Assembly (NCBI GenBank): GCA_016185945.1
Contig: JACPMR010000010.1
Location: 62,001-126,000 of the forward strand
Origin: Candidatus Woesearchaeota archaeon
Lineage (GTDB): Archaea > Nanobdellota > Nanobdellia > Woesearchaeales > GW2011-AR4
Direction of reading: 5' to 3'
Length of the DNA: 64,000 nt
Under the pieces are notes generated by a model. The model did no database searches. It had not been told where the DNA came from and worked only from the letters and a program-made list of their open reading frames with translations. Of this stretch, positions 1-8,258 are shown one piece after another (the stretch's first letter is position 1; every line of letters begins with the position of its first letter). A program made the translations under genes and the position numbers.

Positions 1-136
1 ACTCTTTTGAAAGAGAAACTATGCCTGGATTTTTGGCTTTTAGATAAGAATAAAGAACCGTTTCATTGTTTTTCTTCAAAGTTTCTGCTATTACATTTTC
101 TCTTGCGCCGTTGCCTATCAATAATATCTTAGCCAT
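1..136 (-). CDS. purD: PurD N-terminus (phosphoribosylamine-glycine ligase), partial
   Basis: Only the first 45 codons lie in the window; the gene continues past the left edge. The start is the ATG at 136 on the minus strand. The protein opens [18 protein letters not shown], matching the GxGxRE nucleotide-binding opening of glycinamide ribonucleotide synthetase (PurD), an ATP-grasp enzyme of IMP synthesis. A TATA-like CCTATAAATA lies upstream near 165. The other purine genes in the window support the call. The family is inferred from this short stretch alone. Confidence 0.75.
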   Translation of the reverse strand, partial: MAKILLIGNGARENVIAETLKKNNETVLYSYLKAKNPGIVSLSKE

Positions 137-239
137 TAATATCAATAAAAACAGAAAATATTGGCTTATTTATAGGTTTTGGTAAAATTGATATTTATTA
201 CTTTAAAAATCCAATAAAAATTATAATAAAAACAATTTG

Positions 240-280
240 AGACCCATGCGCTTCCATGAACTTAAATGGGTGCCCCTCAT
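240..280 (+). repeat. Module A hairpin repeat
   Basis: A hairpin with arms ACCCAT and ATGGGT sits in the 335-bp gap between the divergent purD and the gene at 472. The same sequence with few changes recurs on the minus strand at 46262-46311. Its two flanks (GACCCATGC and GGGTGCCCC) recur split around a long insert in the element at 60434-60711. The rest of the gap holds only promoter-like AT-rich sequence. Confidence 0.7.
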
Positions 281-471
281 ATGAAAGTTGTTTTTGAAGT
301 AAGCATTTAGAAACCTCACAAATCTTATTGCGGATTTCGTCATTGAAAAAACGATTTAATTCTTTTATATATTTTATATAAAAAGCGATAAGTTTAAAAA
401 AGATTAAGGCTTACATAAAGGAAAAGGGGTATTATAATTTAATTACTTAAACTATAATCTTTCCCAGTAGG

Positions 472-1887
472 ATGATAGCACAAAATGAAATACAATACTT
501 TGTAAATCAATTAGTTAGATTAGCCAAAACTATACGTGCATTAGAAGGTAATCCGACTCTTCCTTTAATTTTTTATGGACCATCTAGACACCTCGTAGTA
601 GCAAGTGAAGATGGAATAACTGTTGCTAAAGCGTATAAAACTTCCCGACAGTGGCTAGATGAAGTTGCAAATCTTCAAATTTTTGCAGAGATTAATAGAG
701 ACAGAAGCAAAGTACTTGAAGACATTATTGCCCAAGAACTCCCGTATATAGGATTGCCCACTATAGACCCTAGATTAGATATGAGCAGGATAGGGGTAAG
801 GGAAGAATTTTCACCGATAGCAATATTCTCACCAGTTCAAGGTAAAATACTCTATACCAGAACCAGAGACGGTATTGCCACTTTTGGAGACTATCTATCA
901 GCTGCAGTTCAAATAGCAAGAATTCAAGAAGAAGGTAAGATTCACAAAGATAGACTTGGTTCAAAGGATGTTGTTAGAAATGCAAAAGATGAAGGCCAAC
1001 CAGAGACATCATATTTCTTAGAGAGATTTCGAGATATTTGTTTAGGGCAGTTAACGAAGTATGGAGAGGTCCAAATTACCCCAGCACAACAACAACTAAT
1101 GATAGTAGATTGGGAGACTTTAGTAGCAGAGCAACTTGTAAGAGCACATAACAAAGGGTTCAATGGTTATTACTTTGACGGACAACCAAGACACCACTTC
1201 ATAGACCCAAGTACTAAAAGAATTGTAAGCATTGATTTTGAGTATAGGATTCAAACTCCAGCATTATTTGGGTTAGCAAGTTTATTATCGTTTGGTTTAA
1301 GTAGAGACGGAGAAACCTATTTAAGTGAAGATGAGCAATTAAATATATTGGACAGGTTTTTATTAGAAATAGAATTTGCACGAGCTATGGGGGATGGTCG
1401 CCCTCTTAAAGATAAAGCAAGAAGAATTCATGAATATGTACAAACAAGAAATGCTCAATATAATGGTAATTTATCTGGTAAAGATGGTGATCAATTCTTT
1501 AGATTCTTAGGGGAAGACGATTTAGACCGTGGAAAAAGGCGGAGAGAAGATTTTTCAGCGCACTGGCTATATGCTTTATTAGATAGGAGTGCTGCATGGT
1601 TAGGGCATAAGGCTCGTTACAGAGCTATAGCTCAACATCTTATTCAGCAAAAAATTCTTGAAAATGAGGGTATTCAATCGGAAATATCTTTACCAGTCAA
1701 ACAAAATACAATTGAACAAATAACCCATTTAACTCAGATACTTTTAATTCTCGAAGGATTACAAAAAGGTACTAAAAATGGGCGTTATGTAACTGACGCT
1801 GCTAAAAGATTATACGACAACTTTAGAATGATTGCAGGGCAGCCATATTTTTCCACAGATGGTTATAGAGCATTAGCCGTCAAATGA
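472..1887 (+). CDS. Uncharacterised 471-aa protein, possible kinase-like fold
   Basis: I do not recognise this family with confidence. The N-terminal part has a strand-rich stretch with VVASEDGITVAKAYK, reminiscent of an N-lobe with an ATP-binding lysine. Around residues 240-258, HHFIDP is followed by IVSIDFE, which could stand for the catalytic loop and metal-binding Asp of an aminoglycoside-phosphotransferase-like fold. The C-terminal half is helical. No signal peptide or membrane segment is visible. It is preceded by TTTATATA-type promoter sequence near 365-385 and ends convergently, without a gap, against the PhoU-like gene. The kinase idea is a weak inference. Confidence 0.55.
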   Translation: MIAQNEIQYFVNQLVRLAKTIRALEGNPTLPLIFYGPSRHLVVASEDGITVAKAYKTSRQWLDEVANLQIFAEINRDRSKVLEDIIAQELPYIGLPTIDPRLDMSRIGVREEFSPIAIFSPVQGKILYTRTRDGIATFGDYLSAAVQIARIQEEGKIHKDRLGSKDVVRNAKDEGQPETSYFLERFRDICLGQLTKYGEVQITPAQQQLMIVDWETLVAEQLVRAHNKGFNGYYFDGQPRHHFIDPSTKRIVSIDFEYRIQTPALFGLASLLSFGLSRDGETYLSEDEQLNILDRFLLEIEFARAMGDGRPLKDKARRIHEYVQTRNAQYNGNLSGKDGDQFFRFLGEDDLDRGKRRREDFSAHWLYALLDRSAAWLGHKARYRAIAQHLIQQKILENEGIQSEISLPVKQNTIEQITHLTQILLILEGLQKGTKNGRYVTDAAKRLYDNFRMIAGQPYFSTDGYRALAVK

Positions 1888-2793
1888 TTATAAAGCATGA
1901 ATCATTAAAGGACCATTCAAATAAAAAATATTATTCATAATGGTATTTAAATGAATAAGAACCATTACTTCATCTTTATTTGTCTTTTTAGACAAATTTA
2001 TTATTGAGTTTTCAATATTTTCTTTATTTATCAAAAATTTTTCTATACTGTTTATATTAAAATCATAGAATAGTTTATAAGAATCTTTTAATAAAATATT
2101 GAGTTGAGATAAAATTTCTATAATATATTTATTAATTTTAATTTTATTTTGAGCTAAATATTTACATAAATCTCTATAACCATCGCCGATTTTTTCCAAA
2201 AGTTCTATTATTGCGTACCCGGGTCCAATATGTTTAAAAAAAACCTCTTTTTTATTGAGAGCCCTTCTACAATAGTCAGTTAATTTGTTAATCGTGATAT
2301 CTTTAAGAATAAGACTCTTCAAAGTATTTACATTGCTTGTCTTCAAAGCATCCAAACACTCGTCCGCTGTGGAAAGTAGAAATAAAAACGTCCTTCTTAA
2401 CATCGAATCGAATTCTGAATAGTCTATATTTGAAACTTGCTTAACAATGATGTATTCTTTTCCCTGCTCAATGATCTCAAAACCTATGAGTTCTCGATTA
2501 ATTGTAGATTGAATAATTTCCAATTCTGTATGTTTATCAAAATATATTTTTATTTCGTCATAACCACTTCTATAAAGAGATGACAAAGTTCTATGAATTA
2601 AATTTTGTTTTCCTCTAAAATCTATTTCTGTTTTACTTGAAGAGATTTCCTTTTCAGTTGTAATTATTATACTATTCCCATTTTCCTCAACCTCTATTTC
2701 ATCCCCTTTCTTAACCCCATACTTCTGACTCCACTTCCTCGGCAATGAAATTAATTGTGTAGAATTAGCAATTTGTATTACTTTCCTTTTCAT
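1888..2793 (-). CDS. AbrB-PhoU fusion regulator
   Basis: The N-terminal 45 residues form an AbrB/SpoVT swapped-hairpin DNA-binding domain (MKRKVIQIANSTQLISLPRKW, then VKKGDEIEVEENGNSIIIT). The remaining ~250 residues are helical and PhoU-like. AbrB-PhoU fusions are a known archaeal family linked to phosphate uptake regulation; no phosphate transporter is nearby, so the target is unknown. The ATG at 2793 is chosen because GGGGGTG sits just upstream as a Shine-Dalgarno; an upstream TTG in frame would bury that site in coding sequence. A structured repeat (R1) begins 48 bp before the start. Confidence 0.8.
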   Translation of the reverse strand: MKRKVIQIANSTQLISLPRKWSQKYGVKKGDEIEVEENGNSIIITTEKEISSSKTEIDFRGKQNLIHRTLSSLYRSGYDEIKIYFDKHTELEIIQSTINRELIGFEIIEQGKEYIIVKQVSNIDYSEFDSMLRRTFLFLLSTADECLDALKTSNVNTLKSLILKDITINKLTDYCRRALNKKEVFFKHIGPGYAIIELLEKIGDGYRDLCKYLAQNKIKINKYIIEILSQLNILLKDSYKLFYDFNINSIEKFLINKENIENSIINLSKKTNKDEVMVLIHLNTIMNNIFYLNGPLMIHAL

Positions 2794-2840
2794 CAAAAAC
2801 ACCCCCAAAATAAATTTTTAATAATTGGATTAATTTATTA

Positions 2841-3013
2841 TTTCAATCAGTCGCCTGCGGCGACATTAGTTACGCGCGTCGGCATTCTGCTATTGAGGTA
2901 GCTTCCTTTTGTGCTTCTCCTCCGCGCCTATACATTTAAAACAGCGAGGCAAACATTCCTGAGCTGGGCTCCCATTCCACCTTTATAGATGTTGGGAAGC
3001 GAAGTTGTTTGAA
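2841..3013 (+). repeat. R1 structured repeat, copy a
   Basis: First of six copies in the window. It starts TTTCAATC and ends GTTTGAA, with near-complementary ends. Inside are a hairpin GTCGC-ctgc-GGCGAC, a GCGCG/CGCGC helix around a conserved T/C-rich segment, and the 3' module CTGGGCTCCCA ... TGGGAAGC. The 476-bp gap around it also holds AT-rich promoter sequence (TATATAAAAG near 3166) but no other gene that I see up to 3271. Confidence 0.85.
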
Positions 3014-3270
3014 GTTTTTAATAAGTTATTTTTATCGAATTTTTTACTTAATAAATTTTAAATTAGTTATAAACCCAATTAGTCTTTATGATTTTTATTA
3101 GTGTTTTAGGCATATTTATAAATTTTTCTTTTTTATATATATTTTATAAACTTTAAGGACAAACTATATAAAAGCAAAGAGATTTATAAGGTTTGAACTT
3201 AAGTGTTCTAAGAGAGGTTGAGTCGAAAAAAGGTGAGAAGCTAAACCTATGCTAGGGAGAAGAGGCAAAA

Positions 3271-3402
3271 ATGAATAGAAGAGACATGACGAGGTTTGTA
3301 GAGTTGGAGAAAGAAACAGGAAAAAAAGAGACAAAAAAGGGCTTTAGCTTCTTGGAGTTATTAGATTTAATTGACTTCAGGGACGATTTAAGGTACAAGT
3401 AA
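3271..3402 (+). CDS. Small hypothetical protein, 43 aa
   Basis: ATG preceded by GAGAAGAGGCAAAA, an acceptable Shine-Dalgarno, and by a TATATAAAAG box near 3166. The predicted peptide is charged at the N-terminus (MNRRDMTRFVELEKETGKK) and ends in a short amphipathic helix with LELLDLIDF. No known family is recognised. The long leader of about 75 nt might hold a regulatory structure. Short length and lack of a homologue make this a moderate call. Confidence 0.45.
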   Translation: MNRRDMTRFVELEKETGKKETKKGFSFLELLDLIDFRDDLRYK

Positions 3403-3509
3403 AGATGTTAACAACTTAACCAAAACGGCTAAAGCAGATTTCTGTAGAGGTAAAATTTTAATCTTATTGGATATATGTTTTATATATTAATTAAAAGTCA
3501 TGAAATTTC

Positions 3510-3660
3510 TTCAATCAACGGACTTACTAAAAAACAATGAATAAATCTTTATTTCAATCACGTGGGCTTTCTAAAAATAATGGTTAGATATTTTTAATTC
3601 AAAAAACTGGCTTCCTTAAAAAACAATAATTAAATTTTATTTCAATCACGTAGGCTTCCC
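3510..3660 (+). repeat. Tandem degenerate ~44-nt repeat
   Basis: Four units begin with TTCAATC or a variant at 3510, 3553, 3598 and 3641, giving periods of 43, 45 and 43 nt. Each continues with a GGCTT-like core and an A-rich tail. The last unit is the terminus of the R2 element that follows. It resembles repeated copies of an element end rather than a CRISPR array, because unit and spacer are not separable. Confidence 0.65.
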
Positions 3661-3795
3661 TGTAGCCGCTTTCGTGAGGAGGGAACCACAGCCTCTGCAG
3701 TTGCACTTGAATGCTTGCGATAAAGTGCCTTCTGCAAAAGCGGATTACTTTTATCACGATTGCTTATAAAAGTCGCTCTAGTTTTTTGATTTAAT
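3641..3795 (-). repeat. R2 structured repeat, copy a, fused to module B hairpin
   Basis: Read on the minus strand this matches the 3' half of the element at 60434-60711: GCACTT...AAGTGC hairpin, then GCAGAGGCTGTGG(T/C)TCCCTC, then CAGGGAAGCC and a CGTGATTGAA end. The other side, read on plus at 3747-3773, is a module B hairpin (ACTTTTAT/ATAAAAGT followed by CGCTCT). So it is a mosaic of two modules. Nothing else is seen in the gap from 3403 to 3950. Confidence 0.75.
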
Positions 3796-3950
3796 TTTTA
3801 ATGTGTTTTTATTTTGTTAATTTATTTATTATTACTTTTAATTTTTTGATTGAATTCAATATTTTTATAATGAAATTTCACTTACTTTCTTTCCATACGG
3901 AAAACAAATTTTTATATAAATTATAAATTTTTAGCTTAAAATGCGAAACA

Positions 3951-3960
3951 TTTATATAAA
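3951..3960 (+). promoter_or_regulatory. TATA box of the purF transcript
   Basis: TTTATATAAA, centred about 27 nt before 3982, which places the transcript start directly at the AAGGGGG Shine-Dalgarno in front of the small ORF at 3993. Confidence 0.6.
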
Positions 3961-3992
3961 ACTTTCACCTACAAAATCACAAGGGGGTTAAA

Positions 3993-4112
3993 ATGACAAA
4001 GAGTGGATATTTTTCTATGTTAAAATTCACATATTTATGTCCTATTCTTCTAAACATTAAAACAAATATTATTACAACAAAATGGCAGAGGCTAACCACA
4101 ATTGCGCCATAG
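3993..4112 (+). CDS. Candidate leader ORF (39 aa) overlapping purF start
   Basis: The ATG follows AAGGGGGTTAA, one of the strongest Shine-Dalgarno sequences in the window, and lies about 11 nt after the predicted transcript start. The reading frame runs 39 codons and stops 31 bases inside purF in another frame. The purF ATG itself has no visible Shine-Dalgarno. The peptide (MTKSGYFSMLKFTYLCPILL...) is hydrophobic and matches nothing that I know. It could be a leader peptide coupling translation to purF, or a chance ORF. Confidence 0.45.
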   Translation: MTKSGYFSMLKFTYLCPILLNIKTNIITTKWQRLTTIAP

Positions 4113-5620
4113 CTGCCGTTTACATCAAGGAAAACGGCGATGCTGCCAACAGGGCTCTGTTCTACCTTTACAAGCTTCTTCTAAACCAGCAAAACAGGGG
4201 GCAATTAAGCGCTGGCGTGACAACCTTTAATCCTTCTCGAATGCAAATTCTTGACACATACAAAGATTTGGGGCCTGTAAATGAAGTTTTCAAGACAAGC
4301 GACAGGCAGCAATCAATGGAAATTTTCAAGAGATATTCTGGCAACAAGGGCATCGGGCATGTAAGATATGCCACTTCAGGAAGCGAGGCAAGAGGCCTAG
4401 CGCAGCCGTTTGAAAGGCACCATGGCAGGAAATGGAAATGGTTTTCCTTCTGCTGGAACGGCAACCTTGCCAACTACGCAGAGTTAAAGCAGCATCTGAT
4501 GGAAAAGGCTGATTATCACATTACTTATGACAATGACACAGAGATTCTGATGCATTATCTAGCAAGGGAGTTGAGAGGCTCTACAAAGCCAAATCTTGTA
4601 AAGGTGTTTTCAAGATTGTCGCAAAAGCTTGATGGCTGCTATAACCTTGCCTTCATCAACGCCTATGGTGAGATGGTTGTTGTTCGAGACCCTCATGGTT
4701 TTCGGCCGATAGTTTATGGCTGGCACGATGACATGTTTTTTGCTGCTTCTGAATCGAATGCATTGATTAACTGCGGCGTTACAGATTACAAGCACCTTGA
4801 GCCAGGGCATCTCATTTACATCAGGAATGGGCATGTTGAAGTCAAGAAATATGCTGAAAGCCCGAGAAAGGCACATTGCATGTTTGAATGGGTATATTTT
4901 GCAAATGTGAGCTCTGTCTTGGACGGGCAGTCAGTTTACATAACAAGGACAAATCTTGGAAAAGAGCTTGCAAAGCAGGAAACTGAAAAAATAGATAATG
5001 AGCATGTGGTTGTGCCTGTGCCAGACACAGCAAAGGCTGCTGGAGATGCAATGGCATATGAGCTTAAGGTTCTTGCAGCAGAGGGCTTGATAAGAAACAG
5101 GTTTGTAGGAAGGACATTTATTGAGGGCTCTTCGCGAGATGACAGAGTTCAAAACAAGTATACTGCATTGAAAGAGATAATGAAAGGCAAGAAGGTTATT
5201 CTTGTTGATGACAGCATTGTCAGAGGCTCGACGACAAAACAGATTGTTAATTATATAAAGAAAGCTGGAGGCGCAAAAGAAGTTCATGTAAGGGTTTCGT
5301 GCCCGCCTATAAGAGGACCTTGCTTCTATGGCATCGACATGTCAACTGTTTCTGAATTATTAGTACCAAGATATGAGGGAGAGCCAAAGAAAGGCGAGGT
5401 TTCAAAGCAGATTGTTGACAAGATTGCAAAGGATTTAGGAGCTGATTCCCTGAAGTACCAAACAATTGGGGGGCTTGTGAGAAGCATTGGAAAGCCGGCA
5501 AAGGACTTGTGCATGGCTTGCTTGACTGGAGAGTATCCAACTCCATGGGGCAAGAAACTTTACCAGAAAGCATGGGATAACTACAGGAAAGGTGTTAAGG
5601 AAAGGACTTATGCGTGTTGA
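4082..5620 (+). CDS. purF: Amidophosphoribosyltransferase PurF
   Basis: Catalyses the first committed step of purine synthesis: PRPP plus glutamine gives phosphoribosylamine. The protein (512 aa) opens MAEANHNC, so Cys8 is the likely N-terminal nucleophile after removal of a short propeptide. The glutaminase domain has GHVRYATSG and NGNLANY; the PRPP site is VILVDDSIVRGSTT near residues 373-386. Cysteines in HCMFEW, VSCPP and the C-terminal DLCMACL fit the 4Fe-4S ligands known in the Bacillus-type enzyme. Length is normal. It stands alone here; purD, guaA, purP and purA lie elsewhere in the window. Confidence 0.95.
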   Translation: MAEANHNCAIAAVYIKENGDAANRALFYLYKLLLNQQNRGQLSAGVTTFNPSRMQILDTYKDLGPVNEVFKTSDRQQSMEIFKRYSGNKGIGHVRYATSGSEARGLAQPFERHHGRKWKWFSFCWNGNLANYAELKQHLMEKADYHITYDNDTEILMHYLARELRGSTKPNLVKVFSRLSQKLDGCYNLAFINAYGEMVVVRDPHGFRPIVYGWHDDMFFAASESNALINCGVTDYKHLEPGHLIYIRNGHVEVKKYAESPRKAHCMFEWVYFANVSSVLDGQSVYITRTNLGKELAKQETEKIDNEHVVVPVPDTAKAAGDAMAYELKVLAAEGLIRNRFVGRTFIEGSSRDDRVQNKYTALKEIMKGKKVILVDDSIVRGSTTKQIVNYIKKAGGAKEVHVRVSCPPIRGPCFYGIDMSTVSELLVPRYEGEPKKGEVSKQIVDKIAKDLGADSLKYQTIGGLVRSIGKPAKDLCMACLTGEYPTPWGKKLYQKAWDNYRKGVKERTYAC

Positions 5621-5670
5621 ATTACCATTCTTAATTAAATTTAAATAAGTAGGGTGTTCCTTAATAAAAT

Positions 5671-6459
5671 ATGGATAGGAAACAGAAAAAAGAGTTTCAA
5701 AAGAAATTAAATAAAATAGGTTGGTTAATTGTTATTGTTCCTTTGTTATTTGTTTGGTATTCTATAAGGCAAGGTAAGCCGCCTCTTTTAATTGGTTTAT
5801 TACTTATGAGCCCTGGTGTATATTTTTTAATCTATTCTTTATATTTTAAAGAATTACAAGTAGGAAATTATCGCGGTTTTAATGCAATAATTATGGGTTT
5901 TTCATATTTCTTACTTTTTTCTACATTTGGGATTCCATTTATTTTAATTCATTTTGGAATATATTTAAGATATAGTGACTGGTATTTTCCTATTGCACTT
6001 GTAATAGCATTATTTTTACCCCGTATAATCATTAGTATTTCTGATTGGATAAATAAAGATTCCAATTATGTTGTTGAGTATTGGACACAATTTCATAATT
6101 TTGATGTTAAAGACGGAGACGAAGTGAATTATGACGATGCAATGAAACTTATCGATAATTTTGAATGGGACAGAGAGTTGCCTAAGAAAAGGCAACGAGA
6201 AAAGGATGGAAAAGAAGGTTGTCCACCAGGCATAGGTTTTACCTACAAGAATAACCTATTTGACGTAATGGGTGTGGATAAAGATATTTTTCAAATTTAT
6301 GTGGAGTTGTCTGAACCAAGGCAACTATTTGGATTTATACCATTTCCAAAAACTAGAAAAATAGAGTCAAAAGATATTGATAGAAAAAATGTAGATTTAC
6401 TTCTTAAATATTTCTTTGAAAAAAGATATGCAGATATTATAAAATCAATTTCAAAATAA
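5671..6459 (+). CDS. Multi-pass membrane protein, paralogue 1 of slipin/NfeD unit
   Basis: 262 aa. A short basic N-terminus is followed by about four hydrophobic segments up to residue ~130, then a soluble C-terminal domain with EGCPPGIGFTYKNN. The gene at 7455 has the same layout and a matching ETCPPTIGLDYQGQ, so the two are paralogues. I know no function for the family. A TTTAAATAAG box near 5640 places transcription start at the ATG (leaderless). The two paralogues interleave with slipin and NfeD, suggesting a membrane-quality role, which is inference. Confidence 0.75.
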   Translation: MDRKQKKEFQKKLNKIGWLIVIVPLLFVWYSIRQGKPPLLIGLLLMSPGVYFLIYSLYFKELQVGNYRGFNAIIMGFSYFLLFSTFGIPFILIHFGIYLRYSDWYFPIALVIALFLPRIIISISDWINKDSNYVVEYWTQFHNFDVKDGDEVNYDDAMKLIDNFEWDRELPKKRQREKDGKEGCPPGIGFTYKNNLFDVMGVDKDIFQIYVELSEPRQLFGFIPFPKTRKIESKDIDRKNVDLLLKYFFEKRYADIIKSISK

Positions 6460-6517
6460 ACTCATAAACCGCAATATATTTAAATATACTAACTAATCCC
6501 AAAAAGGGGGTTATAAA

Positions 6518-7351
6518 TTGCCATTATTAACTAATATTGCTTTATACGTAGGAATTTTAGTAATTGTATCAATCATTTATAGTTCTATTAAAGTAATAAG
6601 AGAGTATGAAAGGGCAGTTATCTTTAGGTTAGGAAGATTGCTTGGTGTGAAAGGTCCTGGAATATTTTTCCTTATTCCGCTAGTCGACTCGATGATAAAA
6701 GTGGATTTGAGAACTACAGTAATAGATGTTTCCAAACAAAGAATGATAACAAAGGATAATGTAACTGTTGATGTGGATGCAGTTGTTTATTACAGAGTTT
6801 CTGACCCGCAAAAGGCAATTGTGCAGGTAGAGGACTACCAAGATGCTACAAGATTGTTGGCGCAAACTACCTTAAGGGATGTTTTAGGCCAGGTTGATTT
6901 AGATTATTTGCTTTCGCAAAGAGACGAGCTCAATAAAAGAGTACAAAAAATTTTAGATACAGCAACTGACCCCTGGGGAATAAAAGTTATTGGTGTAACA
7001 ATAAAGGATGCTAGCCTGCCTGAAGATATGATGAGGGCTATTGCCAAACAGGCAGAAGCAGAGCGAGAGAGAAGGTCAAGAGTTATAATGGCTATGGGTG
7101 AAATGGAAGCATCTAAAAAGATGACAGAGGCTGCATCTTTATACCAGAAAGTGCCTATTGCATTAAGATTACGAGAACTCCAGACATTAACTGAAATTGC
7201 AAGGGAAAAAAATTTGATTGTTGTTCCAAGTGGTAGTTTTGGAGCTGTTGCTGGGTTCACAAAAGCAATGCAAATGTCTGGACAAAAAGAAGAGAAAAAA
7301 CCTGTTAAGTCAAAAAGAGCGCAGGAATTTGTTGAGGACGAGGAGTTTTGA
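6518..7351 (+). CDS. Slipin / stomatin-like SPFH protein
   Basis: 277 aa with one N-terminal transmembrane helix and an SPFH (band 7) domain: YERAVIFRLGRL, GPGIFFLIPLVDS, VDLRTTVIDV, then a charged helical segment KQAEAERERRSRVI typical of slipins. Stomatin-type proteins scaffold membrane microdomains, and in archaea they pair with NfeD-type proteases that can cleave the stomatin C-terminus. The start is TTG at 6518, supported by GGGGG seven bases upstream; no better ATG exists before the SPFH domain. An nfeD gene follows at 8259. Confidence 0.9.
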   Translation: MPLLTNIALYVGILVIVSIIYSSIKVIREYERAVIFRLGRLLGVKGPGIFFLIPLVDSMIKVDLRTTVIDVSKQRMITKDNVTVDVDAVVYYRVSDPQKAIVQVEDYQDATRLLAQTTLRDVLGQVDLDYLLSQRDELNKRVQKILDTATDPWGIKVIGVTIKDASLPEDMMRAIAKQAEAERERRSRVIMAMGEMEASKKMTEAASLYQKVPIALRLRELQTLTEIAREKNLIVVPSGSFGAVAGFTKAMQMSGQKEEKKPVKSKRAQEFVEDEEF

Positions 7352-7454
7352 TTTAAATTTATTCTATGTTCTGCAGTTAAAACTTAATATTTTTTGGGCT
7401 AAAATTTAGAAAGGCAAGAAAACCTTTAAATATCTTAGAATGTGATTTGTGATA

Positions 7455-8207
7455 ATGAAGTCGCATAAAAATAAATTAAAAAAAATATTGAAATCCCTAT
7501 TTCCAGTAAGTTATATTGTTCCAATTTTACTTGGAGCATATTTATTGCATATAAAAACAAATTTACTATTGCTCTCATTAATATTCCTTATACCCGGAAT
7601 TTATGCGCTTTCTTTCGCAATAGTCTACAAAGAAATTGAGTATAGGGGAGGTACATATAGGGATAGTAAGGCAATTATTATGAGCGTTACTAGTTTTTGG
7701 TTATTTTTTCTATTAGGTTTACCTGCACTATTGATATTTTTCGGATTTTCAAATTACTATAAATCATGGTGGACATTGATATTAACTGCTTTGATAGCGT
7801 TTGGTCCATTTATAATAGTTAGCTTGATTGATAAGAAAGATAAAAAAACTATATCCCAAATGAATTATTGGATCCAAACCCCTGATTTCAATGTAACTAA
7901 AGGGGAAAACGCATTAACACTTAAAGAGGCGCAAGATTTAATATCCAACTATCAGTGGGAAAAAGAACTATTCAGAAAGAAGAGATTAGAACAAATAAAA
8001 AAAGAAACGTGTCCACCAACAATTGGACTTGATTATCAAGGGCAGATATTTAGTATAAGCAGCCAAGTTAAAAATATTTTTGATTTGCATATTGATACAG
8101 GAAAAGATAGACGAGATTTTAAAGGATTAAAACCAAATGAATTATTTGAATTGATGGAATATTATTACAATAAGGAGTACGAAAAAATATTTAAGTACAT
8201 CAGATAG
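7455..8207 (+). CDS. Multi-pass membrane protein, paralogue 2
   Basis: 250 aa, paralogue of the protein at 5671: basic N-terminus, about four membrane segments, then a soluble domain with CPPTIGLDY near residue 190. The ATG at 7455 is chosen over the in-frame GTG at 7449 because a TTTAAATA box at 7424-7431 is centred 27 nt before it, which implies a leaderless start. It lies between slipin and nfeD on the same strand. Function unknown. Confidence 0.75.
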   Translation: MKSHKNKLKKILKSLFPVSYIVPILLGAYLLHIKTNLLLLSLIFLIPGIYALSFAIVYKEIEYRGGTYRDSKAIIMSVTSFWLFFLLGLPALLIFFGFSNYYKSWWTLILTALIAFGPFIIVSLIDKKDKKTISQMNYWIQTPDFNVTKGENALTLKEAQDLISNYQWEKELFRKKRLEQIKKETCPPTIGLDYQGQIFSISSQVKNIFDLHIDTGKDRRDFKGLKPNELFELMEYYYNKEYEKIFKYIR

Positions 8208-8258
8208 GTTTCAAATTTTCACATAACCTTTATTAATACCAAATCTTCCTTCCCTCTT

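Noticed and set aside
2841-3013. CRISPR repeat, suggested by the GATTGAAA/TTTCAATC ends of R1 and R2
   Set aside because: Copies are kilobases apart, with no equal spacers and no cas genes. The ends are part of a terminal helix of each element.
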